A DNA stretch of 64,000 nt, from NCBI RefSeq assembly GCF_000021985.1, contig NC_011901.1, positions 2,614,501-2,678,500 on the forward strand. Reading direction: 5' to 3'. The first letter of the stretch is position 1; each line of letters begins with the position of its first letter. The notes below the pieces were generated by a model that was not told the origin of the DNA, did not search any database, and saw only the letters and a program-made list of their open reading frames with translations. The position numbers and the translations under genes are program-made. The stretch is from Thioalkalivibrio sulfidiphilus HL-EbGr7 (lineage in GTDB: Bacteria > Pseudomonadota > Gammaproteobacteria > Ectothiorhodospirales > Ectothiorhodospiraceae). Positions 16,939-24,961 of the stretch are shown here, one piece after another.

Positions 16939-17664
16939 ATGCGTCCACACCCCCTGCTGACCAGTCTCCTGCTCTGCCTGCTCCTGCTGCCCCTGACCGC
17001 ACTGGCCGATGACGACGACGCCGTGCGCCTGCACCTGTCCGCCTTCAGCGAACAGGAGGTGGACAACGACCTGATGCGCGTGACCCTGCAGGTGGAGCGC
17101 AGCGGCAGGGACACTGCCCGCCTGGCCCGGGAGGTGCGCGAGATCATGGACCGGGCCCTGCGCACCGGCCGGGACCACCCCACGGTGAAGCTGCGTACCC
17201 CCGCCTACACCACCCAGCCGGTCTACGAGCACCGGGACAACCAGACCCGTCAGACCGGCTGGCGCATCATCCAGACCCTGGAGCTGGAAAGCACCGACCT
17301 GGAATCGGCCACCACCCTGGTGGGCAAGCTGCAGGAGGGTGAGCTGCGGGTCATCCAGATGGGATTTGCGGTCTCCGACGAGACCCGCGAACGGGTGCGC
17401 AAGGTGCTCAGTGAACAGGCCATCGACCTGTGGCGCGCCAAGGCCGCCGCCGCGGCGGCACGGGTGCAGGCCAGTCACTGGCGGCCCGCGGAACTGCACT
17501 TGCAGGATGAGCTGGACGGCCCGCCGATACGTCCCCTGATGGCACGCGCCATGGATGCGGCCATGGAGTCCGCCCCGGCGGTGGAGGCCGGCACCTCGCG
17601 CCTGCGGGTGCAGGTGAGCGGCACCGCCCTGGCCCTGGGCGTGAAGGCCGAAGCGCTGCGCTGA
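16939..17664 (+). CDS. SIMPL-domain (DUF541) periplasmic protein
   Basis: A 241-residue exported protein of the SIMPL/DUF541 family (E. coli YggE relatives; role in oxidative or cell-surface stress is only suggested). A classic signal peptide (LLTSLLLCLLLLPLTALA) ends near residue 23. The mature part shows the family pattern of beta strands, with VRLHLSAFSEQEVDNDLMRVTLQVE, LRTPAYTTQPVYEHRDNQ and RAMDAAMESAPAVEAGTSRL. GGAG precedes ATG 16939. The phosphatase gene follows after 13 bases, probably in one operon. Confidence 0.85.
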   Translation: MRPHPLLTSLLLCLLLLPLTALADDDDAVRLHLSAFSEQEVDNDLMRVTLQVERSGRDTARLAREVREIMDRALRTGRDHPTVKLRTPAYTTQPVYEHRDNQTRQTGWRIIQTLELESTDLESATTLVGKLQEGELRVIQMGFAVSDETRERVRKVLSEQAIDLWRAKAAAAAARVQASHWRPAELHLQDELDGPPIRPLMARAMDAAMESAPAVEAGTSRLRVQVSGTALALGVKAEALR

Positions 17665-17677
17665 GGGAGCACGTGGC

Positions 17678-18307
17678 ATGAAACACCTGCGACGCAGGCT
17701 GTTGCTGGCCGGCGCCCTGCTGCCCTGGCTGCTGGGCACCGTGCATGCAGGTACCGACGACCCCCACCGGGCACTGCTCGAACAGCTGCGTGCCGGCGGA
17801 CTGGTGATCTACTGGCGCCACGCCATCACCGACCGCAGCCGCCGTGACCAGGACCTGAGTGACATGGCGCGCTGCGAGCGTCAGCGCAACCTCTCCGAGG
17901 CGGGACGTGAACAGGCGCGCACCATGGGCGAGGACATCCACACCCTCGGCATCCCGGTGGGCGAGGTGATCTCGAGCCCGTTCTGCCGCAACGTGGAGAC
18001 CGCCCGGCTGGGCTTTGGCCGGCACAGCCTCGACGAGGGTCTGTACAACTGGCCCCCGGCCTCCGCCGAGCGCAAGCCCCAGCTGGTCGCTGCCTTGCAG
18101 GAGATGCTCGCCACCCCGCCGATCGACTCCGCCAGCAACACCGTGCTGGTGGGCCACAACCTCAACCTCCAGCAGGCGGCCAGGGTGCACATCGAGGAAG
18201 GGGACCTCGCCGTGTTCCAGCCCCTGGGCGCGGAGGGATTCCGGCATCTGGGCAACCTGACGGATGGTGATCTACGACGCCTGCGGCTGGACGAACGAGG
18301 GCGTTAG
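17678..18307 (+). CDS. Exported histidine phosphatase family protein
   Basis: A 209-residue periplasmic member of the phosphoglycerate mutase-like superfamily. A signal peptide (LLLAGALLPWLLGTVHA) ends near residue 25. The catalytic first histidine is in VIYWRHAITDRS (RHG replaced by RHA), ISSPFCRNVETA carries the phosphate arginine, and VLVGHNLNLQQAA the second histidine. The substrate is unknown. GGGAG lies before ATG 17678, and it is closely linked to the SIMPL gene. A REP pair follows its stop codon. Confidence 0.85.
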   Translation: MKHLRRRLLLAGALLPWLLGTVHAGTDDPHRALLEQLRAGGLVIYWRHAITDRSRRDQDLSDMARCERQRNLSEAGREQARTMGEDIHTLGIPVGEVISSPFCRNVETARLGFGRHSLDEGLYNWPPASAERKPQLVAALQEMLATPPIDSASNTVLVGHNLNLQQAARVHIEEGDLAVFQPLGAEGFRHLGNLTDGDLRRLRLDERGR

Positions 18308-18335
18308 ACGTTCGACTCAAGGGACGAGCGTCCCG

Positions 18336-18407
18336 CCGTAGGTCGGCCTTCAGGCCGACAGCGCGGCTTCGATGGGCAACGGCATCGGCCTGAAGGCCGA
18401 CCTACGG
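18336..18407. repeat. REP pair, family B
   Basis: CCGTAGGTCGGCCTTCAGGC at 18336-18355 and its inverse GCCTGAAGGCCGACCTACGG at 18388-18407, about 30 bases apart, between convergent genes. A single copy of the same unit is at 36728-36750. Confidence 0.85.
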
Positions 18408-18449
18408 CTCACGCGCCTGTCACCGATCCCCTCACCCCTCACGATACCT

Positions 18450-20204
18450 TCACTGCAGATCCATGAGATCCCGGTGCTCTTCCACCAGGGCATCCCGGTA
18501 GAACCACACGCGGTGGGTGCCGTCCTGCTTGGCGCGGTACATGGCGAAATCGGCGCGTTGCATGAGCTGCTCGGCGTTGTCGCCGTCCTGGGGATAGAAG
18601 GCCACGCCGATACTGGTGCGCAGCATCAGCGTGACCCCTTCGTGGACGAAGGGCTGCTCCAGTCCCTGGAGGATCCGCCCCGTCACCCTGAGTACGTCGG
18701 CGGGTGCATGCAGGCCGCGCAGCAGGACGATGAACTCATCGCCCCCCAGGCGCGCCACCATCTCCCCGTCGGCCTCCCGGGAGCCGGGTGACGGCACGGG
18801 CTGTCCGCGGGCCACGTAGTCCTGGTCGCGCACGCAGGCACTGACCAGCTCCGCGAAGTGCCTGAGCACCCGGTCACCCATGTCATGGCCATGGGTGTCG
18901 TTGATGTCCTTAAATCGATCCAGGTCCAGGAACAGCACCGCGAAGCGTTCACCCTGCCGGCGTGCCAGATCCACCGCCCGGCTCAGGTGATCGTTGAACT
19001 GCTTGCGGTTGGCCAGGCCGGTGAGTTCGTCGTGGTAGGCCATGTGGTGAATCTGCTGATGACTGTCCTGAAGCCTGTCGACCATCTGCTCAAAGGCCTG
19101 CATGAGACCGCCGATCTCGTCCCCGCGACGGTGCAGGGCCGGAAAATCCCAGCTGCCCTCCCCGATCCGCAAGGCCGCGCGCTCAAGCGTGGCCAGTGGC
19201 TTGAGCACCAGGACGCGCAGGGCGAGCTGCACCATCAGGAAGGTGCCGGCGGTGGCCACAAACACCACCAGCAGGACCAGCCAGCCAAGGCCCCGGGTGG
19301 CCTGGGCGATCTGTTCTCCCGGCACGTGGCCGAGCCAGAGATGGTCCGGGTACAGGGCGCGCACACGGATGTAGTCACGACCCTGCCGGATCACCGGATC
19401 CGCGTCGCCGGTGCGCAGGTCGGCAAGACCTTCGGCCGCGATCTTCGGCAGGTCCGCGAGCAGGGCCTCGGCACCCGCGTCCACGCCGCAGGCGGCCAGC
19501 AGCACCTCACCGCCGTGATTGACCGCCAGCAGATTGCCCTGGCCTGCCCGCTGGTAGGCGAACATCTGCTCCTGTACTAGGCTCAGGTCCATGAGCAGCA
19601 GCAGGTAGCCGTAATGCTGCAAGGGGGTCGCCACCGGATCGGTGCGCACGTCGCGAAGCATCACCGGCCGGCTCACCATCAGCAGGCTCTGCCCCAGCTG
19701 CGCATCATGCACCAGTTGCACACCATCAGCCTCGAGCCCCAGCAGCGAGGCGGTCGGCAGACCCTCGCTGGAAGCACGGCCGGCGCGCACCCAGCGCACG
19801 TCCTCGGTGCCGTCGGACAGGGCCAGGCGGACCTCGCGCAGGTCGGGGTGGGCCTGCTGATAACTGTCCAGCAGGCGCAGCAGCGGCCCGTAGAGCAGCT
19901 CATAGCGCTCGAACTCATCATCCGCACGCATGTAATTCTGGAACAGGGGATTGCTCATCATGAGGCGCGCATTGGCCTCGGCGGTGCGGATCTTGGACTG
20001 CATGTGCAGATCCATCTGCTCCAGCAGGGTGTCCATGCGCGCCAGGTGCTGCTCCCTCAGCTGGTCGTGCAACTGCACGTAGGCCAGCCAGCCGAGCAGC
20101 AGCAGGGGCGCCACGATCATGGGCAGGAGCCAGAGCGTCACACGCGTCTGCAGCCTGAGTCCGCCGCGCAGGGGCCGGCGGCGATCGGGGTGGCGATCGC
20201 TCAT
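18450..20204 (-). CDS. Membrane diguanylate cyclase with periplasmic sensor domain
   Basis: A 584-residue inner-membrane signalling protein. One hydrophobic helix (VTLWLLPMIVAPLLLLGWLAYV) near residues 20-42 is followed by a roughly 270-residue periplasmic sensor region (Cache-like, inferred from length and layout). Then come a second helix near 310-335, a HAMP linker and a GGDEF domain. The active-site loop is RLGGDEFIVLL and the preceding helix motif is YHDELTGLANRKQFNDHL, so c-di-GMP synthesis is expected. A short insertion (RGQPVPSPGSREADG) interrupts the GGDEF core before the active site. It lies downstream of the broken PotD-like gene, with which it once formed an operon. Confidence 0.9.
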   Translation of the reverse strand: MSDRHPDRRRPLRGGLRLQTRVTLWLLPMIVAPLLLLGWLAYVQLHDQLREQHLARMDTLLEQMDLHMQSKIRTAEANARLMMSNPLFQNYMRADDEFERYELLYGPLLRLLDSYQQAHPDLREVRLALSDGTEDVRWVRAGRASSEGLPTASLLGLEADGVQLVHDAQLGQSLLMVSRPVMLRDVRTDPVATPLQHYGYLLLLMDLSLVQEQMFAYQRAGQGNLLAVNHGGEVLLAACGVDAGAEALLADLPKIAAEGLADLRTGDADPVIRQGRDYIRVRALYPDHLWLGHVPGEQIAQATRGLGWLVLLVVFVATAGTFLMVQLALRVLVLKPLATLERAALRIGEGSWDFPALHRRGDEIGGLMQAFEQMVDRLQDSHQQIHHMAYHDELTGLANRKQFNDHLSRAVDLARRQGERFAVLFLDLDRFKDINDTHGHDMGDRVLRHFAELVSACVRDQDYVARGQPVPSPGSREADGEMVARLGGDEFIVLLRGLHAPADVLRVTGRILQGLEQPFVHEGVTLMLRTSIGVAFYPQDGDNAEQLMQRADFAMYRAKQDGTHRVWFYRDALVEEHRDLMDLQ

Positions 20205-20243
20205 GGCTGGCCCGTGTCCTGACGATGCACGGATGTCCCCATG

Positions 20244-20315
20244 TCAGGCACCGGGCTCACGCAGCACGCGCTGGTGGATGTCCTGCACCCGGCGGCTCCT
20301 GGCCCTGGTTAGGCT
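20244..20315 (-). pseudogene. C-terminal remnant of a PotD-like solute-binding protein
   Basis: In one minus-strand frame this reads SLTRARSRRVQDIHQRVLRE and stops at 20244, just before the diguanylate cyclase gene. It looks like the end of a polyamine-binding-type protein whose beginning is at 21696-22090. The sequence in between is a prophage remnant, and the middle of the gene is missing. Assignment rests on position and style, not on a strong motif. Confidence 0.45.
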
Positions 20316-20349
20316 GTACACGTCGAACGAAAACACAGGGAAAACATCG

Positions 20350-20646
20350 CTATGCCGCCTTCTGATGCTTTCGCTTTTCTAGTGACTGCGCGCCACCCGT
20401 CGCGGTATCCTGCGGATACCGGCCCGGCCAGATATTGGCCGGGTCCACACCTATCGCCTCCGCGATCAACCGCTGCGCCTTCGGGTAGGGCCGGTGCAGC
20501 GCCTCCTTGAGGGTCGTTGCCGACTTGTAACCGTGGTGCAGCGATAGCCGGCGCAGACTCCAGCCGGCCTTCTCCAGGGCCGCCTTGATATCCGCCGGAT
20601 GCCAGTCGCCGCGAGGCGGTTTTTTTGGGTGCTGTCGTGTGCTCAT
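20350..20646 (-). CDS. Ner/Nlp-family phage regulator
   Basis: A 98-residue DNA-binding protein of the Ner family, the early negative regulator of phage Mu and its relatives. The core RGDWHPADIKAALEKAGWS, LRRLSLHHGYKSATTLKEAL and PKAQRLIAEAIGVDPANIWP, RYP follows the Mu Ner layout closely (tryptophan start, helix-turn-helix, IWPxRY end). A basic tail follows. Start is ATG 20646. It is divergent from the S24 repressor, with three copies of an AAGCATCAACC word in the 178-base gap. It is probably a relic of a Mu-like prophage; a domesticated role is possible since the frame is intact. Confidence 0.85.
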   Translation of the reverse strand: MSTRQHPKKPPRGDWHPADIKAALEKAGWSLRRLSLHHGYKSATTLKEALHRPYPKAQRLIAEAIGVDPANIWPGRYPQDTATGGAQSLEKRKHQKAA

Positions 20647-20693
20647 GGGTGGACATGATGCCCACGTTTGCGGACTACGTCAACCCCGGTTGT

Positions 20694-20705
20694 GGGTTGA
20701 TGCTT
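20694..20705 (+). promoter_or_regulatory. Candidate operator 1 (GGGTTGATGCTT)
   Basis: First of three copies of GGTTGATGCTT between ner and the repressor, just upstream of the ner start. The adjoining CAACCCCGGTTGTGGGTTG adds a second inverted CAACCC pair. Confidence 0.55.
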
Positions 20706-20768
20706 CCGCTCGCCCCACACAAGCGGGGCTATAGCACCTAAGACACTGAATTAATTAACGAAAACAGA

Positions 20769-20780
20769 AAGCATCAACCC
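20769..20780 (-). promoter_or_regulatory. Candidate operator 2 (inverted copy)
   Basis: AAGCATCAACCC, the inverse of operator 1, 64 bases away. Confidence 0.55.
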
Positions 20781-20801
20781 CGCAAGAACTAACAACCGGC
20801 A

Positions 20802-20812
20802 GGTTGATGCTT
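20802..20812 (+). promoter_or_regulatory. Candidate operator 3 (GGTTGATGCTT)
   Basis: Third copy, ending 2 bases before the AAGGA ribosome site of the repressor gene, a position suited to autoregulation. Confidence 0.55.
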
Positions 20813-20824
20813 TAAGGATTGGAA

Positions 20825-21517
20825 GTGACAACCACGATTGGAGAGCGAATAGCCCACATACGTGGCTCGCGGAGCCAGGCCGCGCTAGCCCAACAGCTTG
20901 GCGTCCATAAAAACTCCATCGGGAACTACGAACGTGGCGAGAGAACGCCGGACGCGGACTTTCTTCGCAAGCTCATGGACGCTGGCTACAACGCCAACTG
21001 GGTGATTACGGGTGAAGGCCCGATGCGACTAGGCGAGCCCGAGCCTGCGGCGCCACAGGCCGCGCCGGAGCACATGATCCAGGAGGTGGGCGAGGAGTAC
21101 GCCCTGGTGCCGCTCTACGACGTGCGCGCCGCCGCAGGCCACGGCGCCGTGGTGGAGGAGGAGCAAGTCACTGATTCGCTGGCCTTTAAGCGCCAATGGA
21201 TACACCAGGAGCTTCACGCCAACCCGGCGGACCTGTACCTTATATATGTGGATGGCGAGTCGATGGAGCCCACGCTCCGCCCCGGTGATGTCATCCTGGT
21301 GGACCGCCGCAGCGCCCAGGCCGTACCCCGTGACGGCATCTACGTGCTCAGGATGGACGGCAGCCTGCTGGTGAAGCGCCTCCAGCGCCTACCGGGCCGC
21401 AAGGTGAAGGTGACCAGCGACAACCCAGCCTACGAGCCCTTCGAGCTGGCGCTGGACACCCCAGGCGAAGACCTGGCTATCATCGGCCGGGTGGTGTGGT
21501 CCGGCCGCCGCATGTGA
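20825..21517 (+). CDS. Phage-type HTH/S24 repressor
   Basis: A 230-residue CI/LexA-like repressor. The N-terminal helix-turn-helix (QAALAQQLGVHKNSIGNYER) is followed by a C-terminal S24 domain with the serine in YVDGESMEPTLRPGDVILVD and the lysine in GSLLVKRLQRLPG, so RecA-stimulated self-cleavage is expected. GTG 20825 has AAGGA six bases upstream; TTG 20819 is the alternative. It is divergent from ner, as in Mu-like phage switches. The genome around it has no other phage gene, so it is probably a solitary survivor that may still repress its own operators. Confidence 0.88.
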   Translation: MTTTIGERIAHIRGSRSQAALAQQLGVHKNSIGNYERGERTPDADFLRKLMDAGYNANWVITGEGPMRLGEPEPAAPQAAPEHMIQEVGEEYALVPLYDVRAAAGHGAVVEEEQVTDSLAFKRQWIHQELHANPADLYLIYVDGESMEPTLRPGDVILVDRRSAQAVPRDGIYVLRMDGSLLVKRLQRLPGRKVKVTSDNPAYEPFELALDTPGEDLAIIGRVVWSGRRM

Positions 21518-21695
21518 CGGCCGTTTAAACGATCTTGAAAGGGTTGGTAAACAGATGCGCCGCTTTCGCTTTTCTAGCGTCCAAATCAGCCGATTACGGC
21601 GAGCCCCGCCGAAGCCCGCGCCACGCCTAGCTCTCCCGCTATCCGTCGCCAAATCCCGGCCAATCCCGGTTCTTTCGCCTTCTAACTGTCTCCCC

Positions 21696-22090
21696 TCACC
21701 CAGGGTGCCCCACAGGTAGAGCACGCCATGGCTTTGCGCTGCCTCGTAGGCGGCGCGCCAGCGGGGATCGAGGTGTTCCAGCTGGGTCAGCGCCACCGGA
21801 TCCAGGGGCTCGAGCCAGCCTCGGCGCACATAGCTCGCCAGGTTCGAGCCGTTCACCAGTACCACGTCGTAGCCGCGGCCCTGGGTCTCCACCAGCAGGG
21901 CGTCGCGGTCGTCGTCGGTTTCGAAATAGATCAGGTTGAGGCCCACGCCGTGCTCGCGCTCGAATGCCTCGACCAGTTCGGCATCCAGGTAGTCGGGCCA
22001 GTTGAGCACCGTCAGTTCGGCCTGGGCGAGCGCGCGGCCCGGCAGCAGCGTCAGCAACAGAAGGCACAAGGCCAGGGGCAGGTAAGGCAT
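21696..22090 (-). pseudogene. N-terminal part of a PotD-like periplasmic solute-binding protein
   Basis: From ATG 22090 (or coupled GTG 22114) the frame gives a signal peptide (LPLALCLLLLTLLPGRALAQ) and then ELTVLNWPDYLDAELVEAFE, the start typical of spermidine/putrescine-binding proteins. It continues through YDVVLVNGSNLASYVRRGWL and LYLWGT. Family similarity stops near 21696, where prophage-like DNA begins; the frame runs on without sense to 21389, antisense to the repressor. About half the expected 340 residues are absent from the window. GTG 22114 overlaps the stop of the GGDEF remnant upstream, showing a former operon. Confidence 0.75.
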
Positions 22091-22110
22091 GGACAGATCT
22101 CTCGACAGGT

Positions 22111-22374
22111 TCACGACGACATGGACTCCCCAGCAGCCAGGACCACCCGATTGCGGCCCTCGGCCTTGGCCCGGTAGAGGGCCTCGTCCACCCGGTGCAG
22201 CAGGGCATCCGGGCTTTCTTCATCCAAGCTGGAGGCGGTGCCCGCACCGATGCTCACGGTGATGCGCTCGGAGCCACACCCCAGCATCGAGACCTGCCCC
22301 TCTTCATCCTGAAGCGCCATGCGGAAATTGCGCATGCCCAGGGACAGGGTCTTCACCCGGGGACGCACCAGGCG
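22111..22374 (-). pseudogene. C-terminal remnant of a GGDEF domain protein
   Basis: Reads RITVSIGAGTASSLDEESPD, ALLHRVDEALYRAKAEGRN and VVLA, the unmistakable end of a diguanylate cyclase domain. The GGDEF loop and everything before it are missing; upstream frames are scrambled and run into a heptamer-repeat element at 22493. The stop overlaps the PotD-like start (GTGA). It is dead as an enzyme. Confidence 0.75.
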
Positions 22375-22492
22375 GACGGTAGCGGCACGCCCATGACGCT
22401 GACCCCCTCCAGCATGAGGATGGCGACCTGCAGACAGCCGAAGCGACGGGGGGCCGGGGGTGGATTGGAGGCTGTGGATGCTTCGGGCATTA

Positions 22493-22596
22493 AAGTGGCA
22501 AGTGGCAAGTGGCAAGCGGCAAGTGGCAAGTAAACCCAGAATACTCCTGCCTATCCTTTTTCACACCTTGCCACTAGCCACTTGAGACTTGCCACT
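22493..22596. repeat. Heptamer inverted-array element, AAGTGGC family
   Basis: Five 7-base units (AAGTGGC x3, AAGCGGC, AAGTGGC; 22493-22527), a roughly 40-base spacer, then complementary units TTGCCAC/TAGCCAC/TTGAGAC/TTGCCAC (22568-22595). Between the GGDEF remnant and the Sel1 gene. Confidence 0.88.
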
Positions 22597-22651
22597 GGGC
22601 GCAGCCCACTGTCATCACGCCGTCACAAACCGCACCTACCATGACACTCCC

Positions 22652-23515
22652 ATGAAAAACACCCTGATTCTCATCCTCCTGCTGACCCTCGGGCTCGCCC
22701 TGAACGCCCACGGCGAGGCCTTGCCCTGGAGCGAGCAGGCCACGGCGGGACGGGACGCGAAAGCCCTGGAGTCCATGGCGCATGCCCACCTGGACAAGGA
22801 AGACCCGGACCCGGCCCAGGCCGCCCTGTGGCTGGAATCGGCCGCGAAGGCCGGTTCCGGCACGGCCATGGCCCACCTGGCCTGGCTGCATGCCGAAGGC
22901 CTGGGCGTGAAGAAGGACGGCGAGCAGGCTGTGTACTGGTATGAACAGGCCGTGGACGCGGGCGAGATCCAGCACACCCTGAGCCTGGGCTGGGCCTACC
23001 TGCGCGGCGATCTGGTACCCCGGGACCGGGCGCTTTCGGAGGCCTGGTTCCACAAGGGCATCGACGCGGATTATCCCCAGGCCAGGGTGGCCCTGGCCTC
23101 GGTGTTGATCGCCGATGCCTTCGGCGGCCAGCACCCTGAACGCGCCCTGGAGGCAGAGGCCCTGCTGCAGCCGGCGCTGGAAGATGAGCCCATGCTGGTC
23201 AGCTACTTCCTGGCCCGATTGTACGTGGAAGGCATCGGGGACGTGGAACGGGACATGACCCGGGGTTTTGCCTACACCCGCATGGCCGCGGAACTGGGGC
23301 ACGCCCAGATGCAGGGCTGGCTGGGCCGCATGTACGCGGACGGGGACGGCGTGGAGCCCGACCCGGCGGAGGCCCTCAAGTGGGCGAGCCTGGCGGCCGC
23401 CGGCGGGGACACCTTCGGCAACCGGACCCGGCTGGAACTGGAAGCGACCCTGGACGACGCGACCGTCGGCGAGGGTCGCCGCAGGGCCGTGGAATGGGCC
23501 CAGGCGCGCCACTAG
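22652..23515 (+). CDS. Exported Sel1-repeat protein
   Basis: A 287-residue periplasmic helical-repeat protein. The signal peptide (TLILILLLTLGLALNAHG) ends near residue 21. At least five Sel1/TPR-like repeats follow, shown by AALWLESAAKAGSGTAMAHL, EGLGVKKDGEQAVYWYEQAV, YVEGIGDVERDMTRGFAYTR and GDGVEPDPAEALKWASLAAA. Sel1 proteins act as interaction scaffolds; the partner is unknown. ATG 22652 is chosen because the signal peptide starts there. It is a lone gene followed by a REP pair. Confidence 0.85.
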   Translation: MKNTLILILLLTLGLALNAHGEALPWSEQATAGRDAKALESMAHAHLDKEDPDPAQAALWLESAAKAGSGTAMAHLAWLHAEGLGVKKDGEQAVYWYEQAVDAGEIQHTLSLGWAYLRGDLVPRDRALSEAWFHKGIDADYPQARVALASVLIADAFGGQHPERALEAEALLQPALEDEPMLVSYFLARLYVEGIGDVERDMTRGFAYTRMAAELGHAQMQGWLGRMYADGDGVEPDPAEALKWASLAAAGGDTFGNRTRLELEATLDDATVGEGRRRAVEWAQARH

Positions 23516-23531
23516 CCCGTGGGCAGCAATT

Positions 23532-23602
23532 CATAGGGCGGCCCGTGGCCGCCTCTGCTGACCTCGAACCTGCGGCAGACGGCGGGCAGGGCCCGTCCTA
23601 TG
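23532..23602. repeat. REP pair, family C
   Basis: CATAGGGCGGCCCGTGGCCG near 23532 and the inverse-type GGGCAGGGCCCGTCCTATGG ending at 23602, just after the Sel1 gene. The same unit pair is at 35155-35240. Confidence 0.8.
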
Positions 23603-23641
23603 GCGATGATTCTTCCGGAAGACTTCGGCGCGACGTGCGGG

Positions 23642-23848
23642 TCAGCGCCGGGACTCCTTCAGGAAATACAGCCCCAGAGCCACGAAGATCACCCCCACCA
23701 CCAGGGCACCGGTCCCGGACATGGACTGCCCCTCGCTCACCGTGAGCCGGCTCAGGAAGATCTCGCCGCTGAGCAACACGTAACCGCCGACCCCCAGCAG
23801 ACCCAGCCCCACCAGCACCAGGCCGGTGTCCGTGCGACGCTGTTTCAT
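23642..23848 (-). CDS. Small two-helix membrane protein
   Basis: A 68-residue protein with two hydrophobic helices (GLVLVGLGLLGVGGYVLLSG and GALVVGVIFVALGLYFL) and basic ends. A perfect AGGAGG lies five bases before ATG 23848, which settles the start. I recognise no family; the function is unknown. Confidence 0.7.
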   Translation of the reverse strand: MKQRRTDTGLVLVGLGLLGVGGYVLLSGEIFLSRLTVSEGQSMSGTGALVVGVIFVALGLYFLKESRR

Positions 23849-24003
23849 AAACCCTCCTGATATCCTGTGTGACAACCCTGCCGGGATGAAATCCCGGCTA
23901 CCGCGCGTCTAATGATCCGGGTTACCGGGAACCTCGTGCCGGAATGACGGACTCATGCACTGGGCCCGGGATAATCCACCCCATCCAAACACAGGAGTGC
24001 ATC

Positions 24004-24540
24004 ATGGTCAAAAAACCCGCTTTCTGGCTCCTCGCCCTGTGCGCGGCCCTGCTCGGCGCCACCGCAGGCGCCAGCGGACTGCCCCCCGCCAACCCAGCCC
24101 TGGCCGAGCAGGTGGAGGCACTGCCCGAAGCGGACCTGATCATCTACAGCCCGGCCGAGGTCAAGCACCGGGTCACGGTGTTCACCGATGTGAACTGCCC
24201 CTTCTGCCGGCGCCTGCACACCCAGATGGACGACTACCTGCTGTTCGACATCGAGATTCGCTACGCGGCATTTCCCAACATCAACAACGCCCTGGAGCAG
24301 ATGCACGGCGTCTGGTGCAGCGAGGACCGCAAGTCAGCCATGAGCAAGGCCAAGCGCAACGAGATCGTCAAGGTGGAGGGATGCCAGAGCCGGGCCGTGG
24401 ATGACCAGCTGGACATCGCCCTGAGCAACCGGTTCCTGGGCACGCCCGCCATCGTCACCCCCAGGGGCCGGGTGCTGTACGGCCACGTCACCGCCGAGCG
24501 CCTGATCGAGATCCTGGAGCTGGAGGCGGCCAGCCAGTAG
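24004..24540 (+). CDS. DsbC/DsbG-like periplasmic thiol-disulfide protein
   Basis: A 178-residue exported thioredoxin-fold protein. A signal peptide ends near residue 23; the active site CPFC lies in VFTDVNCPFCRRLHTQMDDY, and the cis-proline loop is FLGTPAIVTPRGRVLYG. It resembles the catalytic half of DsbC without most of the dimerisation domain, so it may be an isomerase/reductase for periplasmic or c-type cytochrome cysteines. AGGAG precedes ATG 24004. A cupin gene follows after 15 bases. Confidence 0.85.
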   Translation: MVKKPAFWLLALCAALLGATAGASGLPPANPALAEQVEALPEADLIIYSPAEVKHRVTVFTDVNCPFCRRLHTQMDDYLLFDIEIRYAAFPNINNALEQMHGVWCSEDRKSAMSKAKRNEIVKVEGCQSRAVDDQLDIALSNRFLGTPAIVTPRGRVLYGHVTAERLIEILELEAASQ

Positions 24541-24555
24541 GCCGCCGATAGGGCC

Positions 24556-24924
24556 ATGGACAACCTGTTCACGGAGATCCCCGAACACCTGCCCGCCGAG
24601 TGGCTGCAGGACCTGCTGGTGCACCGGGGCCTGCGCATTGAACGCATCGTCTCCCGGGGACACGCCTCGCCGCCGGGCCACTGGTACCAGCAGGACTGGG
24701 ACGAGTGGGTGCTGCTGATCCAGGGCAAAGCCGAACTCGAATACCGGGATCCGCCCGCTCGACGACGCCTGGCACCCGGGGACTGGCTGTTCATCCCCGC
24801 CGGCACCGCGCACCGTGTCAGCTGGACCACCCCGGAGGAGAACAGTCTCTGGCTCGCCCTGCACTGGGACGCCGGGACTGACGCCCGGGCGCCGGGTAAC
24901 TGCTTGCAGACCCAGGCCCCCTGA
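24556..24924 (+). CDS. Cupin-domain protein
   Basis: A 122-residue single-cupin protein. WDEWVLLIQGKAELEYRDPP and LAPGDWLFIPAGTAHRVSWT are the two cupin motifs; the metal histidine of motif 2 (GTAHRV) is kept, and motif 1 has tryptophan/glutamate rather than the usual HxH. It begins 15 bases after the DsbC-like gene. The substrate is unknown. Confidence 0.82.
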   Translation: MDNLFTEIPEHLPAEWLQDLLVHRGLRIERIVSRGHASPPGHWYQQDWDEWVLLIQGKAELEYRDPPARRRLAPGDWLFIPAGTAHRVSWTTPEENSLWLALHWDAGTDARAPGNCLQTQAP

Positions 24925-24961
24925 CCTACTCTCCACGCTCATGCACCGTCTGGGGGAACCC

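Larger units (their letters stand above)
20314..21690. mobile_element. Remnant of a Mu-like transposable prophage (immunity region only)
   Basis: The block holds just a Ner-type regulator and a divergent S24 repressor, the switch found at the left end of Mu-like phages. It sits inside a PotD-like gene. TGTACACGTCGAACGAAAAC at 20314 resembles a Mu-type left end (TGTA start, ACGAAAA motif). CTTTCGCTTTTCTAG recurs at 20368-20382 and 21561-21575, and CTTTCGCCTTCTAAC is near 21683; these may be transposase sites. No transposase, structural gene or target duplication is seen. End positions are approximate. Confidence 0.6.

Noticed and set aside
20309-20665. Alternative 118-residue frame overlapping ner
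   Set aside because: The ner frame matches the Mu Ner layout along its length; the alternative shows no motif.
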